Counted from the first letter of the stretch, positions 9,037-18,389 are shown. The stretch: DNA of 64,000 nt from Cupriavidus lacunae (GCF_003353055.1 NZ_QKWJ01000008.1:124001-188000); one strand, 5' to 3'. Program-made: numbers and translations. Notes: a model not told the origin generated them from the letters alone.

Positions 9037-9426
9037 GCAGGCTAACGTTGCCGGGACTGGTACTGTCGTCCCTCTCTGCGAGGCCGACGGCGAGTCTTAC
9101 GCCGACAGGCTGGCATTGTACCCTCCACCTTGCCGCGCATGAAAGTCGCGCCCCAGGCAAGGACCCACGCAATGCTGTTTTGTTGATGCCATGACCGCAA
9201 TGCCCTGACATCACTAATCACCAATAGTGCCAAGCTTGCCAGCCTCATCGAACCCGACTTTGGCATGGCAATCTGCCCGGCAGATTTTCTGAACGACTGT
9301 TTCAAAACGCTGAACGCCGGTGCCGCGCTGTCTTGGTTATCGTGTGCAACAATTGCGCCTTTTCAGGGGGTTGCTCGTGCGGACTAGCCGCGCATGGCAA
9401 CGCCATTGCCCCGGATACTGTCCCCC
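9037..9426. other. divergent intergenic region
   Basis: About 390 bases separate the minus-strand exported protein from the Bcr-type transporter, and I find no gene. The only distinctive element is the 17-base palindrome at 9270-9286. Promoters for both flanking genes must lie here, but no clear sigma-70 pair stands out. Confidence 0.5.
9270..9286. promoter_or_regulatory. 17-bp perfect palindrome, candidate operator
   Basis: AATCTGCC and GGCAGATT are perfect arms around a single central C. A one-base centre cannot form a good RNA hairpin, so a DNA-binding dimer is the better explanation. It lies about 140 bases before the Bcr/CflA-like transporter. No regulator gene is adjacent. Confidence 0.4.
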
Positions 9427-10632
9427 ATGCCTCATTCCCCGAGCGCTGCCTCGCCGGCGCGTTTTCCTGCCTGGCTGCTGATCTGCGGTTCGTTGATGGC
9501 GATCGCGCCGCTGTCGATCGACATGTACCTGCCGAGCTTTCCGGCGCTGGCGGGCGATCTCGGTGTCGACATCGGCCAGATCCAGTTGACCCTTGGCACG
9601 TTCCTGGTAGGGCTGGCGATCGGGCAGGCTTTCTATGGCCCGTTCAGCGACCGCTTCGGACGCAAGCCGCCGCTCTACGTCGGGCTGTGCCTGTATGTGT
9701 TGGCCGCCATCGGTTGCGCGCTGGCACGGAATGTGGAGTCGCTGATGCTATGGCGCTTCCTGCAGGCGCTGGGCGGCTGCGCCGGCATGGTGATGGCGCG
9801 CGCGGTGATCCGCGACCGGCTGGAGGCGCATGAATCGGCGCGCGCGTTTTCGTCGCTGATGCTGGTGATGGGGGTCGCGCCGATCCTGGCCCCGATCATC
9901 GGCGGCGCTGTTCTGACCGTGTCGGGATGGCGCGCGATCTTCTGGCTGCTGGCGGTGGCCGGGCTGCTGATCCTGCTGCTGGTCCATCTGCGCATGGAAG
10001 AATCACTGGACCGGCGCCATGCGGCGCCGCTGCGGCTCGGCACCGTGGCGAGGAGCTACGCCGAACTGCTGCGCGATCGGGAATTCCTGGGCTATTCGCT
10101 GTCTGCGGGTTTCGGCTCGGCGGGCATGTTCGCGTATATCTCCGGCTCGCCGTTCGTGCTGATCGAACTGCATGGCATTGCGCCGTCGCACTACGGCTTT
10201 GTGTTCGGCGCCAACGCGCTGGGGCTGATCACGATGTCGCAGCTCAATGCCAGGCTGGTACGTGGGCGCTCGCTCGATCATGTGCTGGGCGGCGCGCTGC
10301 TGGCGGCTTTTGCCGCGGGCCTGGCGCTGGCGGTTGCAGCGCTGGCGGGCGTGGCGGTGTTGCCGGTGCTGCTGGCGGGCTTCTTCGTCTTTATCGGCGC
10401 GCTCGGCTGCGTATCGCCGAATGCGTCGGCACTGTCGCTCGCCCATCAGGGCCATCGCGCCGGCACGGCCTCGGCGCTGATGGGCACGCTGCAGTTTTCG
10501 CTCGGCACGCTGGGCGGCGCTGCAGTCAGCGTGTGGCGCGACGGCACCGCGCTGCCGCTGGGCGTGGTGATGGCGGCCTGCGGCGCCGGCGCGGTGCTGA
10601 TGCGCTACTACGGGCGCTCAGGCTCCCGCTGA
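9427..10632 (+). CDS. Bcr/CflA-family multidrug exporter (MFS)
   Basis: This 401-residue protein has 12 predicted membrane helices and belongs to the DHA1 drug:proton antiporters of the Bcr/CflA type. Diagnostic parts are PLSIDMYLPSFPAL in helix 1, the loop 2-3 motif GPFSDRFGRKP, and the helix 5 segment APILAPIIGGAV. I chose ATG 9427 because family members begin about 15 residues before helix 1. ATG 9394, in frame, would add 11 residues. Neither has a strong ribosome site. Substrates in the family include bicyclomycin, sulfonamides and chloramphenicol; the substrate here cannot be told. It converges on the MscS gene with a gap of 19 bases. Confidence 0.85.
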   Translation: MPHSPSAASPARFPAWLLICGSLMAIAPLSIDMYLPSFPALAGDLGVDIGQIQLTLGTFLVGLAIGQAFYGPFSDRFGRKPPLYVGLCLYVLAAIGCALARNVESLMLWRFLQALGGCAGMVMARAVIRDRLEAHESARAFSSLMLVMGVAPILAPIIGGAVLTVSGWRAIFWLLAVAGLLILLLVHLRMEESLDRRHAAPLRLGTVARSYAELLRDREFLGYSLSAGFGSAGMFAYISGSPFVLIELHGIAPSHYGFVFGANALGLITMSQLNARLVRGRSLDHVLGGALLAAFAAGLALAVAALAGVAVLPVLLAGFFVFIGALGCVSPNASALSLAHQGHRAGTASALMGTLQFSLGTLGGAAVSVWRDGTALPLGVVMAACGAGAVLMRYYGRSGSR

Positions 10633-10651
10633 TACCTCCTGCAAGCCGTCG

Positions 10652-11509
10652 TCAGGCGGCTTGTTGCGCAGCGGCGGCCTGTTGCGCGGCGGCCTGTTGC
10701 ACCACCACCATCTGCGCCGGCATCGGTGCGGCATAGCCGGCCTGGCCGAAGCACTCGCGGATGACTCGGTTGGTTTCGAAATAGACCTGCCAGTAGTGGT
10801 CGTTGTGGCAGTGCGGACGCACCGCCAGCACCGGGCCGACCAGCGTGAACTCCAGGATCTCGACGTCGACCGCGGGTTCAGCCAGCACGTTGGGGATCTC
10901 CGCGATACGGGCCTTCAGCAACGCTGCCGCATCGGCCGCGTCGGTGCTGCCGGCAAGCTGCGCCTTGAGTTCCACGCGCCGGTACGGGTTGGCCGTGAAG
11001 TTCTGGATGGTGTCGCTGAAGATCTTGTTGTTGCCGACCACGGTCTGGACATTGTCCGGCGTGTCGAGCGAGGTTGCGAACAGGCCGATCTCGCGCACCG
11101 TGCCGGTCACGCCGCCGATCGTTACGAAGTCGCCCACCTTGAAGGGCCGCAGCACCACCAGGAAGGCGCCGGCGGCGAAGTTCGCCATCAGTCCCGACCA
11201 GGCCAGGCCGATGGCCACGCCCGCGGCGGCGATCAGCGCGGCAAAAGTGGTGGTCTGGATGCCAAAGAAACCGAGGATGCCGATCACCAGCACCACGTTC
11301 AGCGTCACGGTAACGATCGACCCGACATAGCGCAGCAGCGTGGGATCGACCTTCTGCTTGCCGAGCGCGTTCTGCACCATGCGCACAACAAAGTGGATCA
11401 GCCATCGGCCGACGACCCAGAAGGCAAGGGCCGCCAGGATCTTCACTCCGAATTCGGTCGCGTAGGCGACAACCAGGGTCTTGAGGTTGTCGAAGGTAGA
11501 GGCATCCAT
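10652..11509 (-). CDS. MscS-family small-conductance mechanosensitive channel
   Basis: The 285-residue size and layout match E. coli MscS. Three N-terminal helices are followed by the pore helix region with its Gly/Ala-rich LIAAAGVAIGLAWSGLMANFAAG segment, then the beta domain (FKVGDFVTIGGVTGTVREIGLF) and the upper vestibule. The C-terminus ends in a Gln/Ala repeat (QQAAAQQAAAAQQAA) encoded by repetitive DNA, which is unusual. The ATG is supported by AAAGGAA about nine bases before it. This intact channel may compensate for the decayed one at 1073-2724 in releasing solutes after osmotic downshift. Confidence 0.9.
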   Translation of the reverse strand: MDASTFDNLKTLVVAYATEFGVKILAALAFWVVGRWLIHFVVRMVQNALGKQKVDPTLLRYVGSIVTVTLNVVLVIGILGFFGIQTTTFAALIAAAGVAIGLAWSGLMANFAAGAFLVVLRPFKVGDFVTIGGVTGTVREIGLFATSLDTPDNVQTVVGNNKIFSDTIQNFTANPYRRVELKAQLAGSTDAADAAALLKARIAEIPNVLAEPAVDVEILEFTLVGPVLAVRPHCHNDHYWQVYFETNRVIRECFGQAGYAAPMPAQMVVVQQAAAQQAAAAQQAA

Positions 11510-11670
11510 CGGCGTATTCCTTTCGTGATGGTGTAACCGGCCAGCCGCCGACCCAACATCCCCCCGAACCAGCCGGCTGCTGCGTGAGAGCCCTGCGCGC
11601 TGTTGCGGCGCAATACATGGCACGGCAATTATTGAGACGCCGTGCCGGAAGCGCAAGCAAATAATTGTTA

Positions 11671-11697
11671 AGACAAGCTGCGTTGCGCAGCTTGTCT
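11671..11697 (-). terminator. hairpin ending amt transcript
   Basis: GACAAGCTGCG (11672-11682) pairs with CGCAGCTTGTC (11686-11696) around TTG, extended by an outer A-T pair. On the minus strand it is followed by an AT-rich stretch. It lies 28 bases past the amt stop codon. Confidence 0.7.
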
Positions 11698-11724
11698 GTT
11701 GAGATCAGATAGCGCTGACGGGTA

Positions 11725-12927
11725 TTACCAGTTGGTTTCCCGCTCGGGGGTTGCGGAGATCCGGTGCAGCGTCAGGTCGGCGCCGTTGAATTCGCCCTCG
11801 GCATCGAGCCGGATGCCAACCAGCTTTTTCAGGGTGCCGTAAACCAGCGTGCCGCCGACCAGAGCCACCACGATGCCGAGCACGGTACCGAGTGCCTGCG
11901 CGCCCAGCGACACGCCGCCCAGTCCGCCCAGCGCCTTCGCGCCGAAGATACCCGCGGCCATGCCGCCCCAGGCACCGCAGAGTCCATGCAGCGGCCAGAC
12001 CCCGAGCACGTCATCGATATGCCATTTGTTCTGCGCCAGCGTGAACATATAGACGAAGAGGACGCCCGCCACCGCGCCGGTGACCAGCGCGCCGAGCGGG
12101 TGCATCAGGTCCGAACCCGCGCATACCGCCACCAGCCCGGCCAGGGGGCCGTTGTAGGCAAAGCCTGGGTCATTGCGCCCGGCCGCCCAGGCCGCCAGCG
12201 TGCCGCCGACCATGGCCATCAGGGAATTGATCGCCACCAGGCCGCTGATCTTGTCGACCGTCTGCGCGCTCATCACGTTGAAGCCGAACCAGCCCACCGC
12301 CAGCACCCAGGCGCCCAGCGCCAGGAAGGGAATGTTCGACGGCGGATGGGCGCTGATGCGGCCATCCTTCTGGTAGCGCCCGCGCCGCGCACCCAGCAGC
12401 AGCACCGCGGGCAGCGCGATCCAGCCGCCCAGCGCATGGACCACCACCGAGCCGGCAAAATCATGAAAGGGCGCGCCGGCCACGTGCGTGATCCAGTCCT
12501 GCACGCCGTAGCGCTGGTTCCAGGCAATGCCTTCGAAGAACGGGTAAACAAAACCCACCAGTACGAACGTAGCGACCAGTTGCGGATTGAAGCGCGAACG
12601 CTCGGCAATACCGCCCGAGATAATCGCCGGAATGGCCGCGGCAAATGTCGCCAGGAAAAAGAACTTGACCAGCTCGTAACCGTTCTTCTGGACCAGTGTT
12701 TCCGCGCCGGAAAAGAATTGCACCCCGTACGCAATGGTGTAGCCGATAAAGAAATAGGCGATGGTGGAAACCGCAAAATCCACCAGGATCTTTACCAGCG
12801 CATTGACCTGGTTCTTCTTGCGCACCGTCCCGAGCTCCAGGAATGCAAAGCCGGCGTGCATGGCCAGCACCATGATGGCGCCAAGGAGGATAAACAAGGC
12901 GTCGGTGCCGGTCTTCCAGTTGTCCAT
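11725..12927 (-). CDS. amt: ammonium transporter (Amt family)
   Basis: Amt proteins form trimers in the inner membrane that conduct ammonium. This 400-residue protein has about 11 helices and the twin pore histidines in FHDFAGSVVVHALGGW and WPLHGLCGAWGG. It also has the family segment SGGIAERSRFN. No cleavable signal peptide is evident, unlike E. coli AmtB. There is no glnK next to it, so it probably is not the main nitrogen-regulated amtB-glnK unit. A hairpin at 11671-11697 ends the gene. Its promoter must lie in the 506-base gap to its right. Confidence 0.93.
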   Translation of the reverse strand: MDNWKTGTDALFILLGAIMVLAMHAGFAFLELGTVRKKNQVNALVKILVDFAVSTIAYFFIGYTIAYGVQFFSGAETLVQKNGYELVKFFFLATFAAAIPAIISGGIAERSRFNPQLVATFVLVGFVYPFFEGIAWNQRYGVQDWITHVAGAPFHDFAGSVVVHALGGWIALPAVLLLGARRGRYQKDGRISAHPPSNIPFLALGAWVLAVGWFGFNVMSAQTVDKISGLVAINSLMAMVGGTLAAWAAGRNDPGFAYNGPLAGLVAVCAGSDLMHPLGALVTGAVAGVLFVYMFTLAQNKWHIDDVLGVWPLHGLCGAWGGMAAGIFGAKALGGLGGVSLGAQALGTVLGIVVALVGGTLVYGTLKKLVGIRLDAEGEFNGADLTLHRISATPERETNW

Positions 12928-13433
12928 AGTGACCTTATGCTCAAAATGGGCGCATGGGTATGCAAAAAGCGTTCCAGAGAGGGCTGCATCGTGGTGCCGA
13001 TTGCACCGTGCCAGTTAAAAACCGCACCGGAATGCCGCACTCAGGCTGCTTGCTGGGGCGGAGTCCGGCTGGTCTTGTGTCCTTGCCGGACTGCGGATGC
13101 GCCAGAATGGAGCCTTCCGATCCGCCCGCGCTGACCCATTGTGGTGCGTTGCCCCATTTGTGGGCATTTGTCCTGTGCTTGGCGATTGTGGCCGCTGCCT
13201 GGGCCCGGCCCGGGCGGGTGCGGCCCGACCAGGGCAAAGATGACGTCTGGCAAGCGGAAACAGCGTGGGAAATTGCCCGCTAACTGGCCTCAAGCAAGGA
13301 TTTGCGGGTTTTTTTGTCGCATTGGTGCCACTGGGGATTGCTCAACGCACAACGGGCAGATTAGACTGCGCCGATCGATGGCTTGCCGCGAGGCAAGCAC
13401 ATCGGTGACGACGACCAACAAGGGAAATCAGCC
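12928..13433. other. divergent regulatory region between amt and HU gene
   Basis: No gene is supported in these 506 bases. They carry the 5' regions of both flanking genes. The only site I can point to is the promoter-like pair before the HU gene at 13338-13366. I see no NtrC-type or sigma-54 site for amt. Confidence 0.5.
13338..13366 (+). promoter_or_regulatory. candidate promoter of HU gene
   Basis: TTGCTC (13338-13343) and TTAGAC (13361-13366) are separated by 17 bases, about 70 bases before the HU start. The match to sigma-70 is moderate. Confidence 0.4.
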
Positions 13434-13715
13434 ATGAATAAAGGTGAACTGGTATCGGCCATCGCCGCGGAAGCAGAACTGAGCAATGCCGCCGCCGAGC
13501 GTGCGCTCAACGCAGCGCTGGACAGTATCAAGAAGGCAGTGGCAAAGGGCGATTCGGTGACGCTGGTGGGCTTTGGCAGCTTCAGCGCCGGCAAGCGCGC
13601 TGCCCGCACCGGTCGCAATCCGCGCACCGGCGAAACCATCAAGATTCCGGCCGCCAAGACGGTCAAGTTCTCGGCCGGCCAGGGTTTCAAGGACGCGGTG
13701 AACAAGAAGAAGTAA
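13434..13715 (+). CDS. HU-family DNA-binding protein
   Basis: This 93-residue histone-like protein bends and compacts DNA as a dimer. It begins [17 protein letters not shown] and contains the HU/IHF signature [22 protein letters not shown] with the DNA-intercalating Pro of the beta arm. It ends in a Lys-rich tail. AGGGAA stands nine bases before the ATG. A strong terminator follows at 13741. It is a normal-length HU, in contrast to the extended paralogue at 24030-24488. Confidence 0.95.
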   Translation: MNKGELVSAIAAEAELSNAAAERALNAALDSIKKAVAKGDSVTLVGFGSFSAGKRAARTGRNPRTGETIKIPAAKTVKFSAGQGFKDAVNKKK

Positions 13716-13740
13716 GCAGTTTTGCGTCCAAAGTGAAAGA

Positions 13741-13765
13741 AGCGGCCGGGGAGGCCGCTTTTTTT
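13741..13765 (+). terminator. Rho-independent terminator after HU gene
   Basis: AGCGGCC (13741-13747) and GGCCGCT (13753-13759) form a seven-base-pair stem with a five-base loop. Seven T residues run from 13759 to 13765. Confidence 0.9.
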
Positions 13766-13884
13766 GTTGGCCGGATGGGTTGACCGGATGGCGTTGCGGC
13801 CGGCAACGGCGGTGGCGATCCGGGTTAAACTGCCGGCGCCTGCATGCCGGCAATTCCGCCCCCGCAATCTTCGTATCCCGCATC

Positions 13885-14370
13885 ATGAACGACCTGTCCC
13901 ACCAGCTTTCCATGACCGTGCTGATGACGCCGGACATGGCCAACTTCTCCGGCAACGTCCACGGCGGCACCATCCTCAAGTACCTGGACATGGTGGCCTA
14001 TGCCTGTGCCAGCCGCTACGCCGGCCGCTACGTGGTCACGCTGTCGGTCGACCAGGTGGTGTTCCGCCAGCCCATCCACGTGGGCGAGCTGGTGACCTTC
14101 CTGGCCTCGGTCAACTACACCGGCCGCAGCTCGATGGAAATCGGCATTAAGGTGGTGACCGAAAACATCCGCAGCAAGCTGGTGCGCCATACCAATAGCT
14201 GCTACTTCACCATGGTGGCCGTGGACGACAACGGCACCCCGGCCGAGGTGCCGCCGCTGGAGCCGCGCGACGAGGCGGAGCGCCAGCGCTTTGCCGCCGC
14301 GCAGCAGCGCCGCGCGCTGCGCCAGGAAATGGAAAAGCGCCACGACGATATCAAGTCGTCGGTGAACTGA
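13885..14370 (+). CDS. acyl-CoA thioesterase, YciA-like hot-dog fold
   Basis: The 161-residue protein is a single hot-dog domain of the acyl-CoA hydrolase family (YciA/ACOT type), which cleaves acyl-CoA to free acid and CoA in the cytoplasm. The central helix motif NVHGGTILKYLDMVAYACA carries the catalytic Asp, and the SVDQVVFRQPIHVGELV strand is typical. The C-terminal tail is charged and probably helical. ATG 13885 gives the family N-terminus (MNDLSHQLSMTVLMTPDMAN). CreA follows six bases later, so they may be cotranscribed. Confidence 0.88.
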   Translation: MNDLSHQLSMTVLMTPDMANFSGNVHGGTILKYLDMVAYACASRYAGRYVVTLSVDQVVFRQPIHVGELVTFLASVNYTGRSSMEIGIKVVTENIRSKLVRHTNSCYFTMVAVDDNGTPAEVPPLEPRDEAERQRFAAAQQRRALRQEMEKRHDDIKSSVN

Positions 14371-14376
14371 GTATCG

Positions 14377-14877
14377 ATGACTCTCGATCGAGCCATGAAG
14401 CGCCATCGCCACCACATCCGCACCATCCTGGCCGCCGCCTGCGTGGCCGCCGCCATGGGCGCCAGTGCCGAGGAGATCGGCAGCGTCAGCACCAATTTCC
14501 GCATGACGGGGTCCGACAAGGTCGTGATCGAAGCCTATGACGACCCGCAGGTGGACGGCATTACCTGCTACGTGTCGCGTGCCCGCACTGGCGGGATCAA
14601 GGGCCAGCTGGGCATGGCGGAAGACCCGCCGGAGGCCTCGATCGCCTGCCGGCAGGTCGGCACTATCAGCTTCAAGGGGCCGATCAGGCAGCAGGACAAC
14701 GTCTTCTCCGAGCGCATGTCGATCCTGTTCAAGGCGCTGCACGTGGTGCGCGCGGTCGACCGCAAGCGCAATACGCTGGTGTACCTGACGTATTCCGACC
14801 GCATCGTCAGCGGCAGCCCGCAGAACAGCGTGACCGCCGTGCCGGTGCCGGCCGGCACGGTGATTCCGGTGAAATAA
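14377..14877 (+). CDS. creA: CreA-family exported protein
   Basis: CreA-family proteins are small periplasmic proteins of unknown role. The 166-residue product has a signal peptide (ILAAACVAAAMGASA, cleavage before EEIGSV) and the family core: FRMTGSDKVVIEAYDDP, GITCYVSRARTGGIKG and the end block TLVYLTYSDRIVSGSPQNSVTAVPV. Two Cys (ITCYVS and SIACRQ) are positioned to form the family disulfide. An alternative ATG at 14395 would remove six leader residues. It lies directly behind the thioesterase gene. Confidence 0.9.
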   Translation: MTLDRAMKRHRHHIRTILAAACVAAAMGASAEEIGSVSTNFRMTGSDKVVIEAYDDPQVDGITCYVSRARTGGIKGQLGMAEDPPEASIACRQVGTISFKGPIRQQDNVFSERMSILFKALHVVRAVDRKRNTLVYLTYSDRIVSGSPQNSVTAVPVPAGTVIPVK

Positions 14878-14901
14878 CCGCGCCAGCGCTTCGTCAGTTG
14901 A

Positions 14902-15744
14902 TCAGGGCGCCAGCGCCGCACTCTCCGCCAGGCAGTCGCGCGATGGCCGCGCGCCGCTGGCGCGTGCCGCCGCCACTTCGCGGCGGGCCTGTTCCAGGTC
15001 GGCGCGGAAGGTGGGATCGCCATGCAGCCGTGCCACGGTGGCCGCGGCCATCATGCGGCCCTCGTTGACATCGCTCTGCCAGTGCACGTTGCACACCACG
15101 CGGCTCTGGCCGAAGGCACGCCCGCGCGCCAGGATCTCATTGGCGCGTGCCGGCTCAACCTCCGCCAGGATCAGCGCCCAGGCCCAGCCGATGGCGCTGT
15201 GGCCGGACGGGTATGAGCCGTCCTTTTCCAGCTTGGCGGCCTCGGCCGGCGTGCACATCTGGGTCCTCGTCGCAACGAAGGGGCGGGTGCGCTGGTAGTG
15301 GTCTTTGGCCTTGTACGTGGACAGGCCGGCATCGACCAGGCTGCGGCGCAGCAGGATGTTCAGGTACGGCGTCTCCTTCTCGCTGACCGGCACGCCCAGC
15401 GCGCAAGAGAAGGCGCTGGCGGCTTGCGGGAACGTCAGCACGGCATCCTCGCCAGCCATTTGCCAGCGGGGCGAGCCGCGCAGCGTGCCGGCCTGCCGCG
15501 CCGCATCCTCATCCGCCGCCAGCGCGGCCGAGCCCTGCGCCGGCGGCGCGGGCAGCAGCTTCAGGCTGTCCGGGCGCGCGTCGGCCGCCAGGTAGCCGGC
15601 CGGCACGCCCGGGCGCAGTTCCGGCACCGCGGACAGGTTGGTGCCGCCGTTGGCGCAGCCCGCCAGCAGCGCGGCGAGCGCCACGGCGCTGATGGCCCGC
15701 ACGGGGTTGGACAGGGTCGGTTCCCGCTTCGCTTGCTCCGTCAA
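14902..15744 (-). CDS. class A acid phosphatase-like lipoprotein (PAP2 superfamily)
   Basis: The three active-site motifs of the PAP2/class A nonspecific acid phosphatases are present: KAKDHYQRTRPF, SYPSGHSAIG and SRVVCNVHWQSD. These enzymes hydrolyse phosphomonoesters through a phospho-His intermediate outside the cytoplasm. The N-terminus has a lipobox (LAALLAGC), so it is probably an anchored lipoprotein. The length, 280 residues, is slightly longer than PhoN because of the N-terminal linker. It lies 33 bases after the acyl-CoA ligase and reads as the last gene of the SDR-ligase-phosphatase set. Confidence 0.85.
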   Translation of the reverse strand: MTEQAKREPTLSNPVRAISAVALAALLAGCANGGTNLSAVPELRPGVPAGYLAADARPDSLKLLPAPPAQGSAALAADEDAARQAGTLRGSPRWQMAGEDAVLTFPQAASAFSCALGVPVSEKETPYLNILLRRSLVDAGLSTYKAKDHYQRTRPFVATRTQMCTPAEAAKLEKDGSYPSGHSAIGWAWALILAEVEPARANEILARGRAFGQSRVVCNVHWQSDVNEGRMMAAATVARLHGDPTFRADLEQARREVAAARASGARPSRDCLAESAALAP

Positions 15745-15777
15745 TTTGTCGTTCCTTGTTGTTGTGTCGATTCCGAC

Positions 15778-17526
15778 TTACGCGGCCGCGTCGAACAGTT
15801 TGCGCAGGTTCGACTTCATGATCTTGCCATTGGCATTGCGCGGCAGCATCTCGCGGTAAATCAGGATACGCACCGGCACCTTGAATGCCGCCAGCCGTTC
15901 CCGCACGAAATCCTGCAGCTCGCCCTCGGTCGCCTGCATGCCGGCCTTCAGGCTGACCACGGCGGCCGGCTCTTCGCCAAGCGTCCTGTGCGCAAGGCCG
16001 ACCACTGAAGCATCCATGACCGCGGGATGCTCGTACAGTGCGCTTTCCACTTCGATGCAGTAGATATTCTCGCCGCCGCGGATCAGCATGTCCTTCATCC
16101 GGTCGACGATATAGACGTAGCCTTCTTCGTCCAGCCGCGCAATGTCGCCGGTGCGCAGCCAGCCGTCGACAAAGGTCTGCGCGGTGGCCTCGGGCTTGTT
16201 CCAGTAGCCGCGCACGACATTGGCGCCGCGCGCCATCAGCTCGCCGGCTTCGCCGGGGGGCAGCGCATCGCCGCGCCCGTCGACCACCTTCATCTCGCCG
16301 ATGGGCAGTGCCGGGCCGCTGCTGTCCGGGCGCTGCACGTACTCCTCGGCGCTGTGGCTGGTGAAGGTGGACGAGGTTTCCGTCATGCCCCAGCCGATGC
16401 CGGGGGCGGCCAGCGGGAATACTTCGCCGATACGCCGTACCAGTTCGGGCGAGGCCGGCGCGCCGCCGTAGTTGACGTTCTCCAGCGAAGTCAGGTCGAA
16501 GCGGCCGCGCTCCGGATGCTCCAGGATCTGCCACGCGATGGTGGGCACGCCGCCGGCTGCGGTGCAGCGCTCGCGCTCGATCAGTTCCATGCCGCGCAGC
16601 GCGTCCCAGCGGTGCATCAGCACGATCTTGCCGCCGGTGGCGATGGCGCCGTTGAGCACCGCCATGCAGCCGGTGACATGGAAGAACGGCACCGCCAGCA
16701 GCATGGCCTTCTGCGGCGCGGCGGGGTCCGGGGCGGGAATCGGTTCGCCCCGGCGCAGCAGGTTGCGGACCGGGCTGAAGCTGCCGGCGACCGCCACCGT
16801 GGTGGAGTTGCGGTGCGTGCCGAGCGCACCCTTGGGTTTGCCGGTGGTGCCCGAGGTGTAGAAGATGGTGGCGTCGTCGTCCGGATCAATATCGACCTGC
16901 GGCGGCGCCTGGTCCGGCAGCGACGCCCAGCCCGCCGTTGGCCCGATCACGCTTTCCAGTGCCGTCACCCGCGGATCGGCCAGCGTGGTGCCGGCACGCG
17001 ATACGTAGACGCGTTCCAGCGCCGGACAGCCTGGCAGGTGTTCCAGGATGCGGTCGAGCCGTTCGGCATCGACAATTGCCACGCGGCTGCCTGAATCGGC
17101 CAGACCGTACTCCAGCTCCTGGCCGGTCCACCATGCATTGAGCGGCGCCACGATCGCGCCGGTCAGCAGCGCGCCGTAGAACGCCACCGGCCACTCGGGC
17201 AAATTGCGCATGGCCACCGCCACGCGGTCCCCCTTGCGCACGCCGTCGCGCACCAACGCATGGGCCATGGCGATGGCGGCGCGCAGGAAGGCATCGTAGG
17301 AGACGCGCTCATCCTCGTAGACCACGAAGGTGCGCTCGGCAAACGCGCGCGTGGCCAGCAGCAGCTCGCGCAGCGTGGGCGGTGCGTTCTTCCAGACCGT
17401 GGTGGGGATGCCGCGGATCACGCGCGTTTCGGTTTCGAACGGCGCGCCGGGCGCGGTAAGCCGGGCGTGGGCCTCGGCCAGTGACATGACCGGCCAGGTG
17501 CCGGCCAACTGCGGATTGCTTGACAT
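15778..17526 (-). CDS. AMP-forming acyl-CoA synthetase
   Basis: This 582-residue protein is an ANL-superfamily acyl-CoA ligase, which activates a carboxylic acid to acyl-AMP and then to acyl-CoA. Visible motifs are the P-loop TIFYTSGTTGKPKGALG, the A5 region GWGMTETSS, the A7 block DGWLRTGDIARLDEEGYVYIVDRMKDM, and the catalytic Lys in PRNANGKIMKSNLRK. GGGAGG precedes the ATG. It sits 98 bases after an SDR gene, suggesting a fatty- or aromatic-acid pathway; the substrate cannot be deduced. Confidence 0.88.
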   Translation of the reverse strand: MSSNPQLAGTWPVMSLAEAHARLTAPGAPFETETRVIRGIPTTVWKNAPPTLRELLLATRAFAERTFVVYEDERVSYDAFLRAAIAMAHALVRDGVRKGDRVAVAMRNLPEWPVAFYGALLTGAIVAPLNAWWTGQELEYGLADSGSRVAIVDAERLDRILEHLPGCPALERVYVSRAGTTLADPRVTALESVIGPTAGWASLPDQAPPQVDIDPDDDATIFYTSGTTGKPKGALGTHRNSTTVAVAGSFSPVRNLLRRGEPIPAPDPAAPQKAMLLAVPFFHVTGCMAVLNGAIATGGKIVLMHRWDALRGMELIERERCTAAGGVPTIAWQILEHPERGRFDLTSLENVNYGGAPASPELVRRIGEVFPLAAPGIGWGMTETSSTFTSHSAEEYVQRPDSSGPALPIGEMKVVDGRGDALPPGEAGELMARGANVVRGYWNKPEATAQTFVDGWLRTGDIARLDEEGYVYIVDRMKDMLIRGGENIYCIEVESALYEHPAVMDASVVGLAHRTLGEEPAAVVSLKAGMQATEGELQDFVRERLAAFKVPVRILIYREMLPRNANGKIMKSNLRKLFDAAA

Positions 17527-17624
17527 GGACTGCCTCCCGGAGCTGCACTGCAGGTTGAGGGAAATGCAGGAAAGCGGCGGGCGCCGGCCACGGCCGGCGC
17601 CCGCGCAGCGCTTGCGTCAGAAGC

Positions 17625-18389
17625 TCAGATGGTCACGCCGCCGTCCACGACCATGGCTTGCCCGGTCATGAAGGTGCTGGCCGCGGAGGCCAGGAACACG
17701 GCCGCGCCGGCGATCTCGACGGGCTCGCCGATGCGGCGCAGCGGGGCGCCCTGCGTGGATTGCTTGTAGCGCTCGGGATCTTCCCACAGCGCGCGCGCGA
17801 AGTCGGTCTTGATCAGCCCCGGCGCGATGCAGTTGACGCGCACATTGTGCGGCCCGAACTCGACCGCCAGGTTGCGCGCCAGCTGGAAGTCGGCGGCCTT
17901 GGAGATGTTGTACACGCCGATGGTGGGCGAGCCGCGCAGGCCGCCGATCGACGACACGATGATGATCGAGCCGTCCTTACGGTCGATCATCTGCGGCGCC
18001 ACCATCTGGATCAGCCAGTGGTTGGAGATGACGTTGTTGTCCAGCACCTTGCGGAACTGGTCGTCCGACACCCCGCTCATGGGCCCGTAGTACGGGTTGG
18101 ACGCGGCATTGCAGACCAGCACGTCGATCTTGCCGAACGCGCGGTTGGTCTCGTCGACCAGATGCTGCAGGTCCTCCTTTGACGAGATATTGGCGGGGAC
18201 CGCGATCGCGGTGCCGGCGCCGTGGCGGGCGTTGATGGCATCCACCACTTCCTGGCAGGCCTCGACCTTGCGCGAAGAAATCACCACCTTGGCGCCCTGC
18301 ACAGCCATCTGCTCGGCGATGGCGCGGCCGATGCCGCGGGAAGAGCCGGTGACGATGGCAACCTTGCCCGTCAGATCGAACAATGACAT
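17625..18389 (-). CDS. SDR-family oxidoreductase
   Basis: This 254-residue classical short-chain dehydrogenase has the cofactor motif TGSSRGIGRAIAE, the NAAS variant of NNAG (VCNAASNP), Ser in IIVSSIGG and YNISKAA for the YxxxK catalytic pair. AGGAGA stands before the ATG. It is encoded upstream of the acyl-CoA ligase on the same strand and may act as a 3-hydroxyacyl-CoA or related alcohol dehydrogenase in the same route, but this is inference from context. Confidence 0.9.
   Translation of the reverse strand: MSLFDLTGKVAIVTGSSRGIGRAIAEQMAVQGAKVVISSRKVEACQEVVDAINARHGAGTAIAVPANISSKEDLQHLVDETNRAFGKIDVLVCNAASNPYYGPMSGVSDDQFRKVLDNNVISNHWLIQMVAPQMIDRKDGSIIIVSSIGGLRGSPTIGVYNISKAADFQLARNLAVEFGPHNVRVNCIAPGLIKTDFARALWEDPERYKQSTQGAPLRRIGEPVEIAGAAVFLASAASTFMTGQAMVVDGGVTI

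Noticed and set aside
11764..13134. 456-codon plus-strand frame across amt and its upstream region
   Set aside because: It is antisense to the well-supported ammonium transporter. Its composition is His/Arg/Gln-rich with no motif.
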